Positions 39,201 to 49,307 of a stretch of 64,000 nt of DNA are shown piece by piece. Numbering within the stretch: position 1 is the stretch's first letter; each line of letters begins with the position of its first letter. Origin of the DNA: CAVVSQ01 sp963848825 (GTDB taxonomy: Bacteria > Planctomycetota > Planctomycetia > Gemmatales > Gemmataceae); the NCBI GenBank assembly GCA_963848825.1, contig CAWKFA010000008.1, forward strand, positions 186,001 to 250,000, in the 5' to 3' direction. The position numbers were made by a program, and so were the translations under genes. The notes below the pieces were generated by a model. It did not search any database, had not been told where the DNA came from, and was given only the letters and a program-made list of their open reading frames with translations.

Positions 39201-41273
39201 GGCATAGGCGGCATCGACTCGCTCTTTCCGCTCATCGCCGCCCTCGGCAAGAATGACTTCAAGCCCAACGACTGGAATGCCGGGCAGAACAAGCCTGAAT
39301 CGCTGACCAAGCTCATCAGCGTCATCACGCCTAAGGAGGGGGACACCCCAGAGGCGTTTGCGAAAGCCGTCAAGCCCTGGTTGGATTCCGGCAAAATCAC
39401 CCAGGAGAAGCTCGTTGCCCTCGGCATGGTCAACACGAAACTGATCAAGCATGTCGCCGCCGTCATCAACTGGCCCGGCTACGAAGAAGCCTGCTACTGG
39501 TTCATGGCCCACGCCGTGGGAAGTCATGCCTTTACGTTGCAGCGGGCCCCCGGCGACCATGAAGACGAACACGACAAGGCCTGGCGCTCCCTCGTCAAGG
39601 CCCGCTCGAACCTGAGTGCCGAGCAGCGGGCCGACGGTGTCATCGACGTCGCCTGGTTTCACAAGGCCTATCAGGCCCTCTCCAGCGACGTACGCTGGGA
39701 CGCCATCGAAAAGGCGGCCCGCTTCCTCGGGTACGGCCACGCCGAGAAGAAAGCGGCCCGGCTCGCCGACGTGCTGCTCGGCCGCACCAAAAAGAAAGAC
39801 CTCGTCGAGAACATACAAAGAAAGTTCCTCAAGGAATCGGTTCGGCTACTGGGCCTCTTGCCGCTACCAGAGGACGCGAAGAAGCTCGCCGCGGAACTGG
39901 CCGACCGGTACAAGGTGCTCAAGGCCTACGAACGCTATGCCCGCGGCTTGTCATCGCTCTCCAAAGAGCCGGCGATGCAGTCTTACCGGCTCGGGATGGA
40001 GAATCTTGCCATCACCGCCGGTTTCAGCGATTCGGTGCGGCTCGAATGGGCCGTCACCGCGATGGAAACTGCCGACCTTGCCAAAGGCCCTGTCACGGTG
40101 AAAGTGAAGGACATCACCATCGCGCTCAAGCTGGGCGAGTTCGCCGAGCCGGCGACCACGCAGTTTCGCGGCAAGGAGGAATTGAAGAGCCTACCAAAAG
40201 AAGCAAAAGCGAACCGGGCCGTCGAGGCTTTGCTCGAACGGAAGAAGGACCTCAAGCGGCTAGTGAGCAGCACGAAGCGGACGCTGGAACTGGCGATGTG
40301 CGCCGCCGAGCGGTTCACCGCTGAGGAGTTGCAGCACCTCATGACCCACGCCATCGTGCGGCCGTTCCTCGAGCGACTTGTGCTCAAGACCGACGGCGGC
40401 ATGGGCTACCCGGTGCAGGGTGGCAAGGCGCTGCGCGGCGCTGACGGCAAGACGTTGCCGGTGCGCGGCGAGTGGTCGCTTGCTCATCCGCTCGATTTCG
40501 TGAAGGCGAAGAACTGGCCTGACTTCCAGGCGGAGTGTTTCCGCGCCGAACGCGTCCAGCCGTTCAAGCAGGTCTTCCGCGAGGTCTACACCCTGACGCC
40601 CGCCGAGAAAGAGGATGGCGATAGGTCACGCCGGTATTCCGGCCAGCAAGTGAACGAGAATCAGGCCAAGGCCCTGCTCGGCAGCCGCGGCTGGAGCACC
40701 AAGGAGGACTTGAGCAAACTTTACCGGGCCGAGAACCTGATCGTCGACTTGATCCTCGATCATGGCTACAGCACTCCCGGAGACGCTGCGGCCCCGGCGG
40801 TAGGGGAGGTTCGCTTTGCCAGGCGCGGCGACGGGAAGGCGGTGCCGCTTGCCGAAGTGCCGCCGGTAATCTTCAGCGAAGTGATGCGCGATCTGGATCT
40901 GGTCGTCAGCGTCGCCCACGTCGGCGGCGTCGACCCCGAAGCGACGCAATCGACCGTGGCGATGCGGTTGAGTCTTCTGGAAGAAACCTGCTCGCTCCTG
41001 AAGCTTGCCAACGTGAAGCTCGAAAGCAAACACGCCCTCATTAAGGGCGAATACGGCCAATATTCCGTGCACCTCGGCAGCGGCGTCGTGCATAAGCAAC
41101 CGGGCGGCGCGCTCTGCGTCGTGGCCGTTAACGCCCAGCACCGCGGCCGGCTCTTCTTGCCGTTTGCCGATGACGATCCGCGCACCGCCGAGATCGTGAG
41201 TAAAGTGCTGTTGCTGGCTCGGGACAAGGAGATTCAGGATCCGACGATCCTCCAGCAGATAGCGGCTCGATGA
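36234..41273 (+). CDS. Giant DUF4132 (MolR-like) protein, frameshifted
   Basis: This is a protein of about 1,680 residues in three frames. The first 57 codons (MLKPDDACRELGIFKSEKHL) are followed by a shift near 36402, reading PPKEWFAADNLRNSSLRILG. A second shift near 37365, beside a T5 run, joins to a 1,280-residue segment. The middle is helical and HEAT-like (REAALSYLKKCTLAEDEVQT). The C-terminal part has the DUF4132 features RVQPFKQVFREVYTLTPAE, FSEVMRDLDLVVSVAHVGG, and the ending DDPRTAEIVSKVLLLARDKE. The family has no firm biochemical role. GC-rich codon use is strong throughout. The region has no membrane segment or signal peptide. Confidence 0.85.
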
Positions 41274-41286
41274 GGTAACTCAGAAA

Positions 41287-41892
41287 CTACTTCGCCAAAA
41301 GCTGCCGCAAAACCGGCCGCAATTTGGCCAGTGCCCGTGCTCGGTGGCTGAGAGCGTGTTTGACCCGAGAGCTTAGCTCGCCGAAGGTTTTGTGATACTC
41401 CGGGATGAGAAAAAGAGGATCGTAGCCAAAGCCGCCGCTGCCGCGGCGGTCGGCGATGATGATGCCGTGACAGCGCCCATCAACCACGGCATGCACCTGG
41501 CCCTGGGGATCGGCGAGGGCTGCTGTGCAGACGTAGTAGGCTGCGCGGCGGTCCGCCGGCAAGGGTGCCAATTCGGCGAGGAGTCTGGCGTTGTTGGCCG
41601 CGTCGTCGCCATGCTTGCCCGCATAGCGCGCGGAGTGCACGCCGGGCCGACCATTGAGGCCCGGCACCACCAGTCCACTGTCTTCGCCAAGGGTCCACTG
41701 GCCCAGCGCCAGTGCCGTCTCGCTGGCTTTCTTGCGGGCGTTGGCCTCGAAGGTGGCGCCGTCCTCAACCACCTCGGGGGCCTGGGGATATTGTGATAGG
41801 TCCTGCAAATCTAAACCAAGATCGCCGAGTATTTCCTCGATTTCTTGCCGCTTTTTGACGTTACGCGTACCCAAAACCAACACCGCACTCAT
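41287..41892 (-). CDS. rdgB: Non-canonical purine NTP pyrophosphatase (RdgB/HAM1)
   Basis: RdgB hydrolyses ITP, dITP and XTP to monophosphates, which keeps deaminated purines out of nucleic acids. The 201-residue protein has the substrate loop GTRNVKKRQEI, the catalytic GEDSGLVV, VHSARYAG and the C-terminal GGFGYDPLFLIPE. Its length is normal and the frame intact. It lies just downstream of the RNase P RNA gene on the same strand, so part of its transcription may come from the rnpB promoter. Confidence 0.95.
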   Translation of the reverse strand: MSAVLVLGTRNVKKRQEIEEILGDLGLDLQDLSQYPQAPEVVEDGATFEANARKKASETALALGQWTLGEDSGLVVPGLNGRPGVHSARYAGKHGDDAANNARLLAELAPLPADRRAAYYVCTAALADPQGQVHAVVDGRCHGIIIADRRGSGGFGYDPLFLIPEYHKTFGELSSRVKHALSHRARALAKLRPVLRQLLAK

Positions 41893-41910
41893 GGCCTCAT
41901 TCCTTTATGC

Positions 41911-42371
<461 letters not shown>

Positions 42372-42427
42372 ATCTTCCATGGTATCATTCCCGCTGGACA
42401 TCGTTTAGCGGCACGGGTGTGTTTCTC

Positions 42428-42455
42428 TTGACCTCATCCACGCCGGCTTTATAGT
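42428..42455 (+). promoter_or_regulatory. Candidate sigma-70 promoter for the secreted repeat-protein gene
   Basis: TTGACC (42428-42433) and TATAGT (42450-42455) are spaced by 16 bp, and each matches the consensus at five of six positions. Start would be near 42462, leaving a 24-nt leader before the ATG at 42486. It lies divergent from the rnpB 5' end, as expected for an intergenic promoter region. Confidence 0.5.
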
Positions 42456-42485
42456 GAACTCATCGCCGAGCGGGAAACAACAGCC

Positions 42486-45400
42486 ATGAAACGTGTTAGC
42501 TTCATTTTTCTGGTAGTGTCTGCCTTTTGTCCTCTCCACCAAAGCCAGGCCCAGGAACCTTCGGACGTTCAACTCGAGCTCATCCGTGGTCTGCGCCGCA
42601 AAGGTTACAACGACCTGGCACTGGAGCAAATCGACAAACTCAAGCCCCAAACCGGCGGCAATGAACTCCTCGCGTTTGAGCGTTTGCGCACATTGCTGGC
42701 GCTGGCACTCGAAAAAGGTGCGGCCAGCAATCAAACGCTCGTGGATTCCGCCCGCACCGAGCTGGAAGCATTTGTCAAAAAAAATCCAGACGGTCCGCAG
42801 GGTGCTCAGGCGCTCCTTGATATTGCGCGCCTGGCTACCATGCAGGGGCAAGCGTCTCGGCGCGGGCGCTGCGTGAGGAGGACGTGGCCATCGCCAAGAA
42901 CGCGGAGAAAAAATTTACCCAGGCAGGCGACGCACTCGATAGGGCGATTAAAGCCCTCGCCGGTTTGGCCGCCAACTACCAAAATGCCGATTCAGCCAGC
43001 GAGCGACGCGTAAAGCAGCAAGCTGCCCAGGATTTGGCGCAGGCCCGTTTCGACAGGGCGGAGAATTATTTCGAGCAGGCCCGAACTTATCTCAATCTTT
43101 TTAAGGATGCCGATAACAACAAGCGCGCCGAGTTGGTCGGCCAGGCCCGCAAAACATTTGAGCCGTTGGCGGAGGAAAATCATACTCAGGGCCTGTTGGC
43201 CGCAGCCTGGCTGGTCAAAATCAATCTTGAGATTGGCGCCGCGGATGTGGCTGACAAATATCGCAAAAAAGTCCTGGCCGATTCCAGCAAGGCGGCCCAG
43301 CCAGCGCAGCGTCTGGCGAAGGCTTTTTATCTCCAGGGCATCATGAAAAACGCGACCATCAAGCTGGATGTCGCCAAGAAAAACAAGCTGATCATTGACG
43401 AAGGCAAGAAATGGGTGGCTGCCTACCCGGGTTTTCAAAACACACCCGAAGGACTGGCCGTTCGCTTTGAGCTGGGCCAGGCGCTCATCATGGAGGCTCA
43501 GGCGCTGATGAAAGACGCAGGCGCCCAACCACCGCCGGCGGCGCTGGCCTTGCTAAACCAGGCGCAGAAACATTTCGCCGCCATCGCCGCCAGCGATAGT
43601 TACCTGGCCGCCAAGGCCAAGTCCCTCGATATCGAGATCAGCGTGCTGCAGATAGGAGAAAAAACGGGGCTCGCGGACCTGAAAGACTTTGAGAAGTGTT
43701 ATCTCCGCGCTCAAGTGGAAATGTCCAGGATGAAAAAGACGGCGGAGGAACTTACGACTGCCCCGGCCAAGGACCGCGCCAAACTCGAAGCGGAATGCAA
43801 GGGCCATCTTCAGGACGTCTTGAAGGCCTTGTCCCGGGGCATCATGCTGGCGGACGAGAAAACCTCGCCCCAGAACCTGGATGAGGCCCAATTTTTATTG
43901 GCCACGGGCTACATGCTGTACGGCGACCCCTATCGCGCCGCGGTGGCCGGCGAGGCTCTCGGACGGCGGCAGCCGCCCACGAAGCACTCGGCCCAGGCGG
44001 CGGGCTACGCCATCGAATCGTATGCCAACATCTTGCAACGGGACAATGCCGACAGCAATCGTCAACGCCTGAAGGACCTGGCCGACTTCGTGCTCAGTGC
44101 CAGCCAGCAAAAAAGCTGGTCCACCGAGGCCGTTAGCTCCGTTGCTCGTTATCAATTGGCCATGTTGTTTAAAAAAGACAACGATTACGGCGGCGCCATC
44201 GCCCAACTCGAAAAGATAGCGCCGGACTTCCGCGGCTATGTTTTTGCCCAGGGACAGCTCGTTTTTATCGCGCTGGAAGCACGCGATAAAACGCAGGCCG
44301 AAGCGTCCAAAAAGGAGTACACCGCCGTGGCGCGCGCGCGGTGGCGCGTATCGCCACCTTGCCCGCGGACGCGGACGCGAATACGGCGGCCATGTACTTT
44401 TTCGCACATCTCGAGGCGCCCAGGTTCATTTACGCTGATGCAGCCCTGGCGCTGGAGAAAAAGGACCTTGGCAAAGCCGAGCAGCTTTACGTTGACATGG
44501 GCAAGACAATTGCCGGCCTCAAAACCAAGTTCGAGAAGACGAGCATCAAGATCTCGCCGGAGACCCGTGCCAAGGTTGAGTTCTCCATGGCGGTGCTGAC
44601 GAAGTACGCCCGGCTGGGCCTCGCGGAAATCGACTATCGCAAGGGAAATTATGACAAGGTGCTGAAGACGACCGACGAGGTCGTGGCCCAGTTGGCCAAG
44701 CGCCAGGGTGACGGCAAAAGCCCGATTCGAGTGGATGATTATCAGGTCACGGGTGATATCTTGGGCCTGGCGTCTGCGCCAACGTCCAGAAGGGCAACAC
44801 CACGAAGGCCGAGCAAATTCTGGGCTATCTCGATCGCCTGACCGGTGCCGACGGCGGCGGCGTGGCGGAATCCAGCCATGTGCTGCGGTCGCTAATCGGC
44901 GACTTGCAAACCCAGATCAAGGAACTGAAAAAAACGGATGAACCCGCCAAGCTCAAGTCCACTGTGGCGAACTTTTCAGCCTTCATCGACAAGCTCGCCG
45001 GTAAAAAAGCAACCGCGCTCGACCTGAAGGAAACGGTGTTCCTGGCGAATTGCTATTCGAGCCTCGAGGAATATGCCAAGGCGGCAAGTCTTTACGCCCG
45101 CATCCCCGAACCGGCGGCACTGGGCAAGGATAAACTCACCGAAGAGGAAGAAAAAGAAGTAGCGACCTACTGGTTCCTCCAAGTTCAGTATGCCCGTGCC
45201 TTGCGTTTATCGGCCAAAAGCAAGGAAGATCTGCTCCAGGCGAAAAAGGTGCTGGATAACTTGCAGCACCATAAAAACGCTCGCATCCTCATCTACGCAG
45301 AGGTGGAGCAGATCCATGTGCTGGAGGATAGCGCCAATTTCGGAACGCCCCTTTACAGCCTGGCCATCAAGGGTTGGGCCGGAATCATGAACAATCCGAA

Positions 45401-45683
45401 TTTGCGCGCGAAGATCGCGGACGACCCCAATCTCAAGGAGTTGTATTTCAATGCCTATTTTGGCAATGCCTGGTGCCTGTACAAGTTGAGCCAGACGGAG
45501 AAGGTCGTCGCGGCCGGGCAAGAAGCCAAGTATCTTCAGGCAGCCGCGAAAAACTTCTTTAAATTAGAAAAATCCACCAACCAGGAAGGCTGGCAAATTG
45601 TCGGCCCGCGCGTGCGTGAGCTTCTCGCCAGCGAGCGTAAGCTCAAGGAAGAATATGACAAACTAACGCGTAGCGCCAAATGA
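42486..45683 (+). CDS. Large secreted TPR-like repeat protein, frameshifted
   Basis: This is one protein of about 1,065 residues with signal peptide MKRVSFIFLVVSAFCPLHQS. I do not recognise a named family. It is built of alpha-helical, Ala/Lys-rich repeats like TPRs (for example FDRAENYFEQARTYLNLFKD and KAEQLYVDMGKTIAGLK). The frame breaks near 42860, 44335 and 44770, and net phase returns to the start frame. The four pieces share composition and repeat style, so they are read as one gene. It is followed 40 bp downstream by a second secreted repeat protein, with which it probably forms a unit in the cell envelope. Confidence 0.65.
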
Positions 45684-45722
45684 GCGCCGCCGACCTCTAC
45701 AACTCTCCTTTCAGGTTTTAAC

Positions 45723-46828
45723 ATGAATCGTCTCCTGCCAATGTTAGCGCTGTCCTGGGCCGTCGTGAGCACGGGGGCTCGCGCTCAGGACACCGTCATG
45801 GTTCGTCCCCTCGACAAGGTCTATCGCGGGACGATCAAGAAAGAGTCGACACGGGGCGTCGAAATCGCGGAAAAGAAAGGCGCCAAGGAAACCGTGCAGG
45901 TCATTCCGGCCGAGGAGATTGTCGACATTATTTATGAAGTCGCTTCCGTGGACGTGCGCATCAACATGTATCAACCGGCACTCCAAAGCGAAAAGGAATA
46001 CAACGACTCCGATCCAAAAAAAACGCCAAGCGCAAAGCAAATCTGACCAACGCCCTCAAAAAGTATGGTGAGGCCTACGCGAAAGTCACCGAGAAGGGGG
46101 CCAAGAGCCATCTGGAATACAAGCTGGCGTATTTGAACGCGCTGCAGGCCTTGGATGACGATGCCGGTATGGACGCCGCCATCAAGCGGCTGCATGATTT
46201 CAAAACCAGGCATCCGAATTGCTGGGAGCTTGGCGCCTGCCTGCGGCTTATGGGGCGGCTCTACCTCGATGGCAAACAATACAAGGAGGCGGAAGACGCC
46301 TTTCTCGAGCTGGCGCAGGCAGACGTGGGAGATGACGTCAAGGGTGAAGCCGAACTGGCCGCGGTTCAGGTGACTATCAAGGCGGGCCAACAAGATGCCG
46401 CCCTGAAAAGGTTGCAAGCATTGGCGGCAAAATGGCCCCCGGACACCCTGTTGCAAAGCCGCGCCAGGGTCGCTCAAGCGGAATGCCTGGCGGCGAGCAA
46501 AAAGAACGAGGAAGCGGTAAAGCTTTTGCGCGAGGTGGCACGGGTCACGTCCGACAGGAATGTGAAGGCTCTGGCCTACAATGCATTGGGCCAGACCCTC
46601 TACAACGCCGACAAATTAAAGGATGCCCGCTGGGAATTTCTTTGGGTCGATGTGGTCTTTAACCAAAGCCCCGCCGAACATGCCAAGGCGCTTTACTACC
46701 TGGCGAAGATTTTTGACAAGCTCGGTGAACAGCAGCGGGCCCAGGAGTGCCGGGAAACGCTGCTCAGCGAGCGTGCCTTCGCCGGCCTGGAGTGGCAGCG
46801 GCTGGCGGCCAAGGAAACACGGCCCTGA
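45723..46828 (+). CDS. Secreted TPR protein with N-terminal beta domain, frameshifted
   Basis: This is a protein of about 368 residues with signal peptide MNRLLPMLALSWAVVSTGARA. Residues 25-75 form a small beta domain (VRPLDKVYRGTIKKES, then VIPAEEIVDIIYE) seen at the start of many planctomycete TPR proteins. TPR helices fill the rest (YKEAEDAFLELAQAD, AKALYYLAKIFDKLGEQ). The frame breaks in an A8 run at 46016-46023. Adding one A gives NAKRKANLTNALKKYGEAYA. Its role is unknown; it is paired with the large secreted repeat protein upstream. Confidence 0.7.
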
Positions 46829-46851
46829 CGATGCCGGCGGCCGGCAACATT

Positions 46852-47169
46852 TCAGGGATGCCCATCAAGGATACGCTGGAGCAATACCTCATTGATCCTG
46901 CCGCGAAAACGGACTTCGCCGTTCACCATCACCACGGGCACGCAATTCCCGAAACGCACGACCAGGTCGGCTGAAGTGTCCACATCGAGCACTTCAAGGA
47001 GGAAGCCGCGCTTTTTCTGATGGGAAGATAGCAGCTTCCAGGCGTCGGTGCAGAGGTGGCATTGTTTACGCGTGTAGAGAAGAAAATGCAGGTCGGGGCG
47101 TGGGGAGGGCAGGGCAGCGCGCGACAACCATCTTTGCCGCCGCCACCATTTTCGCAAATGGGAAAACAT
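46852..47169 (-). CDS. Glutaredoxin-like (DUF836-type) thiol-disulfide protein
   Basis: This is a 105-residue thioredoxin-fold protein. The redox motif CHLC sits at the start of the first helix (LYTRKQCHLCTDAWKLL), and the cis-Pro loop is NCVPVVMVNGEV. The first 25 residues are basic (LRKWWRRQRWLSRAALP) and are not part of the fold. This is the short glutaredoxin-like family that lacks the CPYC motif. It is convergent with the upstream TPR gene and divergent from ftsH. Confidence 0.8.
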   Translation of the reverse strand: MFSHLRKWWRRQRWLSRAALPSPRPDLHFLLYTRKQCHLCTDAWKLLSSHQKKRGFLLEVLDVDTSADLVVRFGNCVPVVMVNGEVRFRGRINEVLLQRILDGHP

Positions 47170-47230
47170 CCGCGGTAATCCTCAAGTAGTCAGCCCTTTC
47201 AACTTTTGCTATCCTAACCAAATATTTAGT

Positions 47231-47248
47231 AGGAGGGTGGACCCTCCT
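47231..47248. promoter_or_regulatory. Palindrome upstream of ftsH
   Basis: AGGAGGGTGGACCCTCCT is a near-perfect palindrome, with eight bases on each side of a GG centre, 31 bp before the ftsH ATG. It could be an operator or an mRNA hairpin in the leader. No T-run follows, so it is not a typical terminator. Confidence 0.35.
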
Positions 47249-47278
47249 TCGGACCTGTGTCAGGATTAGAGGAAGTCC

Positions 47279-49247
47279 ATGCCCTCCCCCCGTGAGCAGC
47301 CATCACCGCCTCGCAACCGGCGCCGTCAGGAGACCATGCCGGGAGGGTGGCTGTGGATCGCGATTCTCCTCTTGTTGGTTGGCGTGATTGTTTTCACGTT
47401 AAGCTCGAACAACGCCGGCCTCATCGGTTATTCCGAATTCATGACCCTGGCGAAGGACAAATTCGCCAATGTCATTATCAAAAAAACCAGCCAGCGCGCC
47501 GTCGGAGAATTCAAGAAAGGCGCCGAGGACAACCTGCCCGATGACATCAAGAAGCAGGTCCGCTACCACAAAATCGAGACGAACATTCCCACGGCGGAGG
47601 TGCAGGGCGGCAGCGTGACCCGGCAGCTGAACGAGTTCGGCGTCAAGTACAGCGAAGAGGAAGAGGCTGGCGCCTGGATGGGCCCGGTCTTCATGTTTCT
47701 TTTGCCCACGCTGTTGCTTATTCTCTTTTTCGTCGTGTTCCTTTTGCCACGTTTCCGCGACCCGCTGGGCGGCGGCTTCCTGAGCAATTACGTCAAGAGC
47801 CCGGCCAAGCGCTATGACAAGACCAAGATGCGGGTCACTTTCGAAGACGTCGCCGACATGACCGCGGCCAAGAGCGAGTTGCAAGAAATCGTCGATTTTC
47901 TAAAGAGCCCGGAAAAGTTCCAACGACTCGGGGCGCAGATTCCCAAGGGCGTATTGTTGATCGGTCCTCCCGGAACCGGCAAAACTTTGCTGGCGCGCGC
48001 CGTCGCCGGCGAGGCCGGTGTGCCTTTCTTTTCCATCAGTGGTTCGGAATTCATTCAGATGTTCGTGGGCGTCGGCGCCAGCCGGGTGCGCGATATGTTT
48101 CGCACCGCCAAGGAAAGTGCGCCCTGTCTGTTGTTCATCGATGAAATCGATGCTGTCGGCCGTATGCGCGGCGCGGGCGTCGGCGGCGGTTCGGATGAAC
48201 GAGAGCAAACGCTCAATCAGATTCTCAGCGAAATGGACGGCTTTCATCCGAACGAATCGGTCATTGTCATTGCCGCCACCAACCGGCCCGACGTACTCGA
48301 CTCGGCCCTCCTGCGGCCTGGCCGATTCGATCGCCACGTTACAGTCGATCGGCCTACCTGGCAGGGCCGCCTGGAGATCCTCAAGGTTCACACACGCACC
48401 AAACCCCTGTCCGACGATGTGAATCTTGAAGCGGTCGCCCGCAAGATGATCGGCATGACCGGGGCCGACCTGCGCAATCTCGCCAACGAAGCGGCCCTCC
48501 TGGCCACGCGAAAACAAGAACCGCATCGACCGTAAGAACTTTGAAGACGCGGCCGATCGCGTGCTGATGGGCCCCAAGCGCGAGGAAGTGCTGACCGAAG
48601 AGACCAAGCGGAGCACCGCCTATCACGAAGCAGGGCATACGGTGATCGCCTGGTGCGAGCCGGATGCCGATCCACCGCATAAGGTCACCATCGTGCCGCG
48701 CGGCCGGGCCGGTGGTGTCACGATGACCACTCCCGATGAAGACCGCCTCTTTCGAAGCAAGGATTTCTTCAAGGCCCAGTTGGCGGTGGCCATGGGGGGC
48801 CGCGCCGCCGAAAGACTTATCTACAATCAGCCCTTTACCGGCGTTGAAGCCGACCTCAAGTACGCTACCCGGCTAGCCCGCTACATGGTCACGCATTGGG
48901 GCATGAGCGATCGTCTGGGGCCCATGTCCTTCCGCATTGGCGAGGAACATGTCTTTCTTGGCAAGGAAATCCAGGAGCCTCGCGATTTCAGCGAAGCCAC
49001 GGCGGCGATTATCGACGAAGAAGTCAAACTGCTGCTGATTCAGGCTGACGAGCAGGCTTTTCAGCTGCTGTCCGCCAACCGCGATAAGTTGGAACGGCTG
49101 GTCGAGGAACTGCTGATCAAGGAAGAATTGCACAAGGAAGAAATCGACGCGATCCTGGGCAAGAAACTTGAAACCGGCACCATTGCAGCGGAAAATGCCC
49201 CATTTGACGTGTTGCATACCGCGCCGGAAATCACTTCGAGCAACTAA
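47279..49247 (+). CDS. ftsH: ATP-dependent zinc metalloprotease FtsH, frameshifted
   Basis: FtsH degrades membrane and regulatory proteins. The protein has about 655 residues: an N-terminal helix (WLWIAILLLLVGVIVFTL), a periplasmic domain, a second helix (FLLPTLLLILFFVVFLLP), the AAA domain with GPPGTGKTLL, CLLFIDEIDAVG and second-region-of-homology residues around RPGRFDRH, and the protease domain with zinc motif HEAGH. A frameshift near 48515 lies between the AAA and protease domains. Reading across gives LATRKNKNRIDRKNFEDAAD. Both halves are canonical and complete. Confidence 0.95.
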
Positions 49248-49307
49248 GAGCTTTGCATGTAGGGCGGGCACGCTTTTTCACTAGCGCCTGGCAAACCGGT
49301 GGTTTGC

